Origin: Ziziphus jujuba | Taxonomy: Eukaryota; Streptophyta; Magnoliopsida; Rosales; Rhamnaceae | DNA length: 64,000 nucleotides | NCBI RefSeq assembly: GCF_031755915.1 | Contig: NC_083388.1 | Coordinates: 9,547,001 to 9,611,000 of the forward strand | Reading direction: 5' to 3' | In this document: one piece after another, positions 60,142 to 64,000 of the stretch | How positions within the stretch are numbered: position 1 is the stretch's first letter | Layout: each line of letters opens with the position of its first letter | Position numbers and translations under genes: made by a program | Notes under the pieces: model-generated | The model's input: the letters and a program-made list of their open reading frames with translations, nothing else | What the model was told of the DNA's origin: nothing | Database searches by the model: none

Positions 60142-62980
60142 TCCTGTTTTGTTGAAAACCTATTTTGGATTTGAGTAAGATAAATAAGATGAGCTTTTTG
60201 CTCTAGTATTTTACTCAAATGGGGTTGAAATTCTTTTGAGGATTTCGTGCCGTGGAGTATTTGGCTTCAAAGTTTTTTTGGTCTGTATAGAGAAACAAAT
60301 ATGACATCGGAATATGCATTCAATCCATTAGAACAAACAAAAATAATTGTTTTTATTAGAAGGACAGCAGAGATAGAGACAAATGGGTGAGTGAAACAGG
60401 TTAAATTTCCATTTTGCGGTTCCTGTTTATGCAGGAAAACAAATCAATACTTTGAATTTTCATACAAGATTTTGGGAAAATAATTAGATAGTCTTTTTTT
60501 AAATATTCTCTTTGGCTGAAAAAGAAATGTTTAGATAAAGCAAGGAGCTCATTTACACCCCCCACCCCCAACCAAAAAACAAAACAAAAAAAGATGAAGC
60601 AATGAGCCTACAATGACCATATATATTATACCTTAGATTACTACTAAAACATATATAATATTAAGCTTGCTGTCAACATGATGTATATAACTTTTGCAAA
60701 TTTTCTTCCAATGTCATGAAGAGACCAAGTTGATGGAGACACGTATATGCATCCCATTAACATTATTACTAATTTGTTATTTCGTGACATCGCGTATTGC
60801 TAATTAATTATGCATCTTTTCCAAAAAGAAAGTCATTTTTCATAGTTTTAAATATCAATGTCAATTGTTTACATGATAATTTTTTTACACGTATTATATA
60901 TGTCATATTATATCATAAAGCAGCATGTCATGTCGCAACTAATAAAGTGTAGGTGTGGTATGACCCAGAACTCAAACCTTTATATTCGTCCTTCTTAATT
61001 ATTACTATTATTTTTTTTTTTTTGGGTGATAAAAGATGCATTACCCACAAAATGATTCTTGATCATCAATAAAATTTTTAAATGCCATGGAATGAAATAA
61101 AACACATTTTAATATTAACTCTAATAAGTTCTTAAAATGATATATATATATATATATATAAACAAATAAGGTTTTAGCATTACGTTGATTTATGTGGATC
61201 ATGAGAATAATTGAACTTTAATCTTATTGGAAGAAACCTTAAGCAATTGCGGTGATGGGACTAACCTATATAAACAATTTCCCTTAGGTGTGACTTTTTT
61301 TGTTTGATCTAATGAAATACGCAACCTTTGTATCTTTAATACAATTTGTCTTTTATTAACCCCCAACGAAAAAAATAATAATAATAATAAAAAATTAAAA
61401 AAAAAATCTGTCATTTATTCAGTTGATCCAATATTTTTTAAAAGTCTTTCATAACCATTAAAATATTTGACTTTTTTTAATTGGATTAAATTTCATCGTT
61501 TTAAAAGAAAATATAAAAGTTGATATGGAAGATTTTAGTATAACACTGTCATATGAATATGATAAAAATTACACATCTCTTTTCCATTAAAATTTCTATT
61601 TTTAGTTCTCAATAGTTTCAATTTATGAATCGAAAATAAAAAATAAATTTCAAATTTTTATGAATTTATATAAAATTAATTTTATTTTTTTAAAATTTTA
61701 ATATTTCATTATATTTGTATAAAATTTAAATATTTTTTAAATTTTAATTTTAAACAATTTAATAATTTATAATAAATGTTATAATGAAAATCATTGAAAG
61801 ACTATATATATAACTCTTACGTTTAAAGCATTTTGAATAGTGTTTTTCTAAAATAAAAAAAGCTTTTTTAGAATACTTCAATGGCATTCTTTATAATTAT
61901 TTTTTATTATGCATTTTATTATAAATAATTATGACGTTTGTTTTATTTTCTTTTTAACCCCTTATCGTATATAAGAAAAAGTAATGCATTTAAAAAAATG
62001 AAATATTAAATTTTAATTATAATTTTGAATGAATTACTAAATTTATAAAATACTTAAATTTCTTTTGAATTTGATAAGAATGCTTAACCATTGAAATTAC
62101 CCATTTTAATTAATTTTAATTAGAATTATGCATAGAAAGGATAAAATTGACTTTAAATTTAAAAAGCCAGATTTTAATCTTTATTTTAATTTATAAAATT
62201 TATTAGAGCAAAAAAGGTATGATTTTTTAAAATAAAGAGTGGTTGAAATTCAAAAACGAAAACGGTTAGCAGCTTGGCCGATTAAATGTGATGAAAGAGC
62301 CATGGTAAAACGTCTAAATGGGCTTCACAGTGGACCAATAACAACACCTATGCGTTCTCAGCATAGTCCATTACATTGAAATAGTCCAAACCCAAGTAAG
62401 ATCTACAATACATAGCAAGAAATAAATAAATAAATAAATAAAAAATCATAATAAAAATCCTGGGCCAAAAAAAAAAAAAAAAAAAAAAAGAAACAAGCCA
62501 AGACCAATCAAAGCTGAAGATGGCTTTATCATATTCCAAAGGGCCACCAACCCCTTATATTTGATTTGTCCAACGCTTATCTAAACTCTTTGACCACACC
62601 GTCACCGTTTTGTATTTTCCTCTCTTTTTTTCTTACATCATTAATTCGTCCTTATCAATTTAATATTTGATTTTCAAAAACAATAATGTCTCCTTATATA
62701 CAATAATAAGCTTTCGTTTTTGATCTCCAGATCAGCAAACATATATTTAACGTTGACAAATATTATATTCTTTTTAGTACAATTTTATCTATATTAATGT
62801 CGCATAAATATTTTTTTATTATTTTAATATTTATTATCTTTTTTTTTTCTCTCTAAATAGTTATTACAAAATGGAAATTTGCCTTGTTAGGGAAGGTAGA
62901 TTGAAAAAAAATAATAATAATAAATAAATAAATGAATAAAGAAAGAAAAGTCAGAAGCTTTCCATGGAAAAACCAAACGG
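60140..62980. other. Intergenic region downstream of WOX2
   Basis: No gene is visible. Contents are AT-rich DNA, (TA)n at 61141-61160, poly(T) runs and a poly(A) run at 62468-62489. The open frame at 62348-62539 is low complexity. Confidence 0.6.
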
Positions 62981-63112
62981 CCATATGACGGAAACCGTTA
63001 TCGTAGCTTTCCCAATTTTCTTACCCCTCATAAGCAGCTGATTGGCGATGAGGATTTGGGTGTGAGGATCTCTGTGTTTATGTTTGTGGATTCAAAAGCT
63101 ATTCTTCAAAAG

Positions 63113-63572
63113 GTAATATTCCAAAATCCCTGCTTTTTTTTTTTTTTTTTTTTCAACACCCACTTTTCTTTTTTTCCTATTTTATTTTTTTCTTCTAATG
63201 CCCAATACTTAAGTATAAGATTTGCAATCCCTTGATGTTGTATTTCTAGGGTTGCTATTTTTTTTTTTTTTTTTTTTTTGGGGTTTCCTAGCTTAGAATC
63301 TGAATTTTCTTGATCTTTGTTTCTTTCTCTTACCCTGTTTCTAGGCTGGATCAGAAAATTTCCTTTCTGTTTTTGGTTATGTTGATTGTGGAACTGGAAT
63401 ATTGAAATTAGAAGTATGGGGCTTTGATTAGCTTGGGATTGTATGAAAGGGGGTTTGTTGATTTGGGGTTGTGTTATTTGAGGTTCTTTTGTTGAAATTG
63501 GTGAGCATTTGGGAAACTTTTTTTTTTTTTTCTTTTTTTTTCCTTTTTTATCGAAGTGAGAGGAATACTCAG
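63113..63572 (+). other. Probable 5' UTR intron of the gene at the right edge
   Basis: CAAAAG|GTAATATT at 63113 is a good donor, and a T-rich tract leads to candidate acceptors at 63556 (ATCGAAG) and 63572 (ACTCAG), some 30-50 bases before the ATG. Leaders split by one intron are common in plant genes. A short in-frame upstream ATG is absent from the last leader part. Confidence 0.5.
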
Positions 63573-63602
63573 AAAAGAAAAAGAGGATAAAAAGGGTAAC
63601 AA

Positions 63603-64000
63603 ATGGGTGAGGATTTACTTACAAGCCTATCTATGGAGAATCACCACCCATCCACACTTCTGTCCATGGACTCAAGTGCCGTTTCTCATGAAGAATTGGA
63701 TAGAGAGATGAGCCGGCCGATTGTGTTGTCTCGACCACCGGATATCAATCTCCCCTTATCTGCTGAGCGTAGTTCTCCTCCACATTTGTGGAATTCAGAC
63801 CCTTTTGATATGTTGGATGTTGGTCTTGGAGCTCAAATTAATGACTCTGAGGTACACCATCTGCCAAAGAACGGTCGAAAATGCAGTAAAAGGTTGGATA
63901 GTGTTTGGGGTGCCTGGTTTTTCTTTAGTTATTATTTTAAGCCTGTTCTAAATGAGAAATCGAAAACCAAGATCATTCGAGATTCTAATGGGGTTTCGGG
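63603..64000 (+). CDS. 5' part of a conserved plant gene, possibly HSP20-like (At5g02480 type); runs off the window
   Basis: From the ATG at 63603 the frame stays open to the window end, 132 complete codons, starting MGEDLLTSLSMENHHPSTLL. It contains LSRPPDINLPLSAERS, a SPPHLWNSDPFDMLDVGLGA block, a basic KNGRKCSKR stretch, and then LDSVWGAWFFFSYYFKPVLN and a TKIIRDSNGVSG block. The density of ordinary codons, lack of stops and split leader upstream support a real gene. From memory this N-terminal pattern belongs to a plant family annotated as HSP20-like chaperone superfamily, whose alpha-crystallin domain lies near the C-terminus. That domain would be beyond the window, so the name is provisional. 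A shorter overlapping frame at 63721-63951 is a shadow. Confidence 0.72.
   Translation, partial: MGEDLLTSLSMENHHPSTLLSMDSSAVSHEELDREMSRPIVLSRPPDINLPLSAERSSPPHLWNSDPFDMLDVGLGAQINDSEVHHLPKNGRKCSKRLDSVWGAWFFFSYYFKPVLNEKSKTKIIRDSNGVS

Noticed and set aside
1..64000. CRISPR arrays, operons, bacterial promoters, tRNA or rRNA genes
   Set aside because: The sequence is plant nuclear DNA. No array-like spaced repeats were seen, and no tRNA or rRNA gene was recognised by eye. A covariance-model search would be needed to exclude a diverged tRNA.

Overview
The window is nuclear DNA from a flowering plant, almost certainly a eudicot. It is strongly AT-rich, full of (TA)n, (GA)n and poly(A/T) tracts, and its genes carry GT-AG introns. 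It holds plant-only families: a Dof zinc-finger factor, a WUSCHEL-type homeobox gene and plant Ty3/gypsy and Mutator-like elements. I cannot name the species. Most of the 64 kb is transposon relics or intergenic DNA. I find four convincing host genes, one damaged host gene and two transposon-captured gene fragments.

Region 1 (1-13 kb) is a nest of retrotransposons. An old, stop-riddled chromodomain Ty3/gypsy element on the plus strand fills 1-3036 and resumes at 11587, followed by its polypurine tract and 3' LTR. Two insertions split it. One is a solo LTR (781-1512) in the RNase H region. The other is a complete but dead minus-strand Ty3/gypsy element (3042-11581) in the chromodomain region, with target duplication AACCA. 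The 5' LTR of that second element is in turn split by a solo LTR of a related family (10424-11445, duplication AAAGC). Another solo LTR of this family stands alone at 30781-31918 (duplication AAAAG).

Region 2 (13-19.7 kb) has a candidate gene-capturing Mutator-like element holding a broken membrane-protein fragment, then low-complexity intergenic DNA. Region 3 holds a two-exon Dof gene (minus strand, 19734-20979). Its first exon encodes only 17 residues.

Region 4 (21-45 kb) is mostly intergenic. It has small inverted-repeat elements, the solo LTR, a degraded MuDR-type transposase (about 36.3-37.1 kb), and a three-exon CHCH-type small mitochondrial protein gene on the minus strand that looks frameshifted (35114-38724).

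Region 5 (45-64 kb) holds a single-pass membrane protein gene of unknown function (minus, 45688-46650), then a well-delimited Pack-MULE (54381-55550) carrying a fragment resembling a Golgi galactosyltransferase N-terminus. WOX2 (plus, 58654-59957) follows, and the window ends in the 5' part of another plus-strand gene that resembles a plant HSP20-like family. The DOF, membrane protein, WOX2 and HSP20-like set echoes neighbour pairs I remember from Arabidopsis, so the host genes may be an old syntenic block expanded by transposons. The host genes are separate transcription units; nothing suggests operon-like organisation or a shared pathway.
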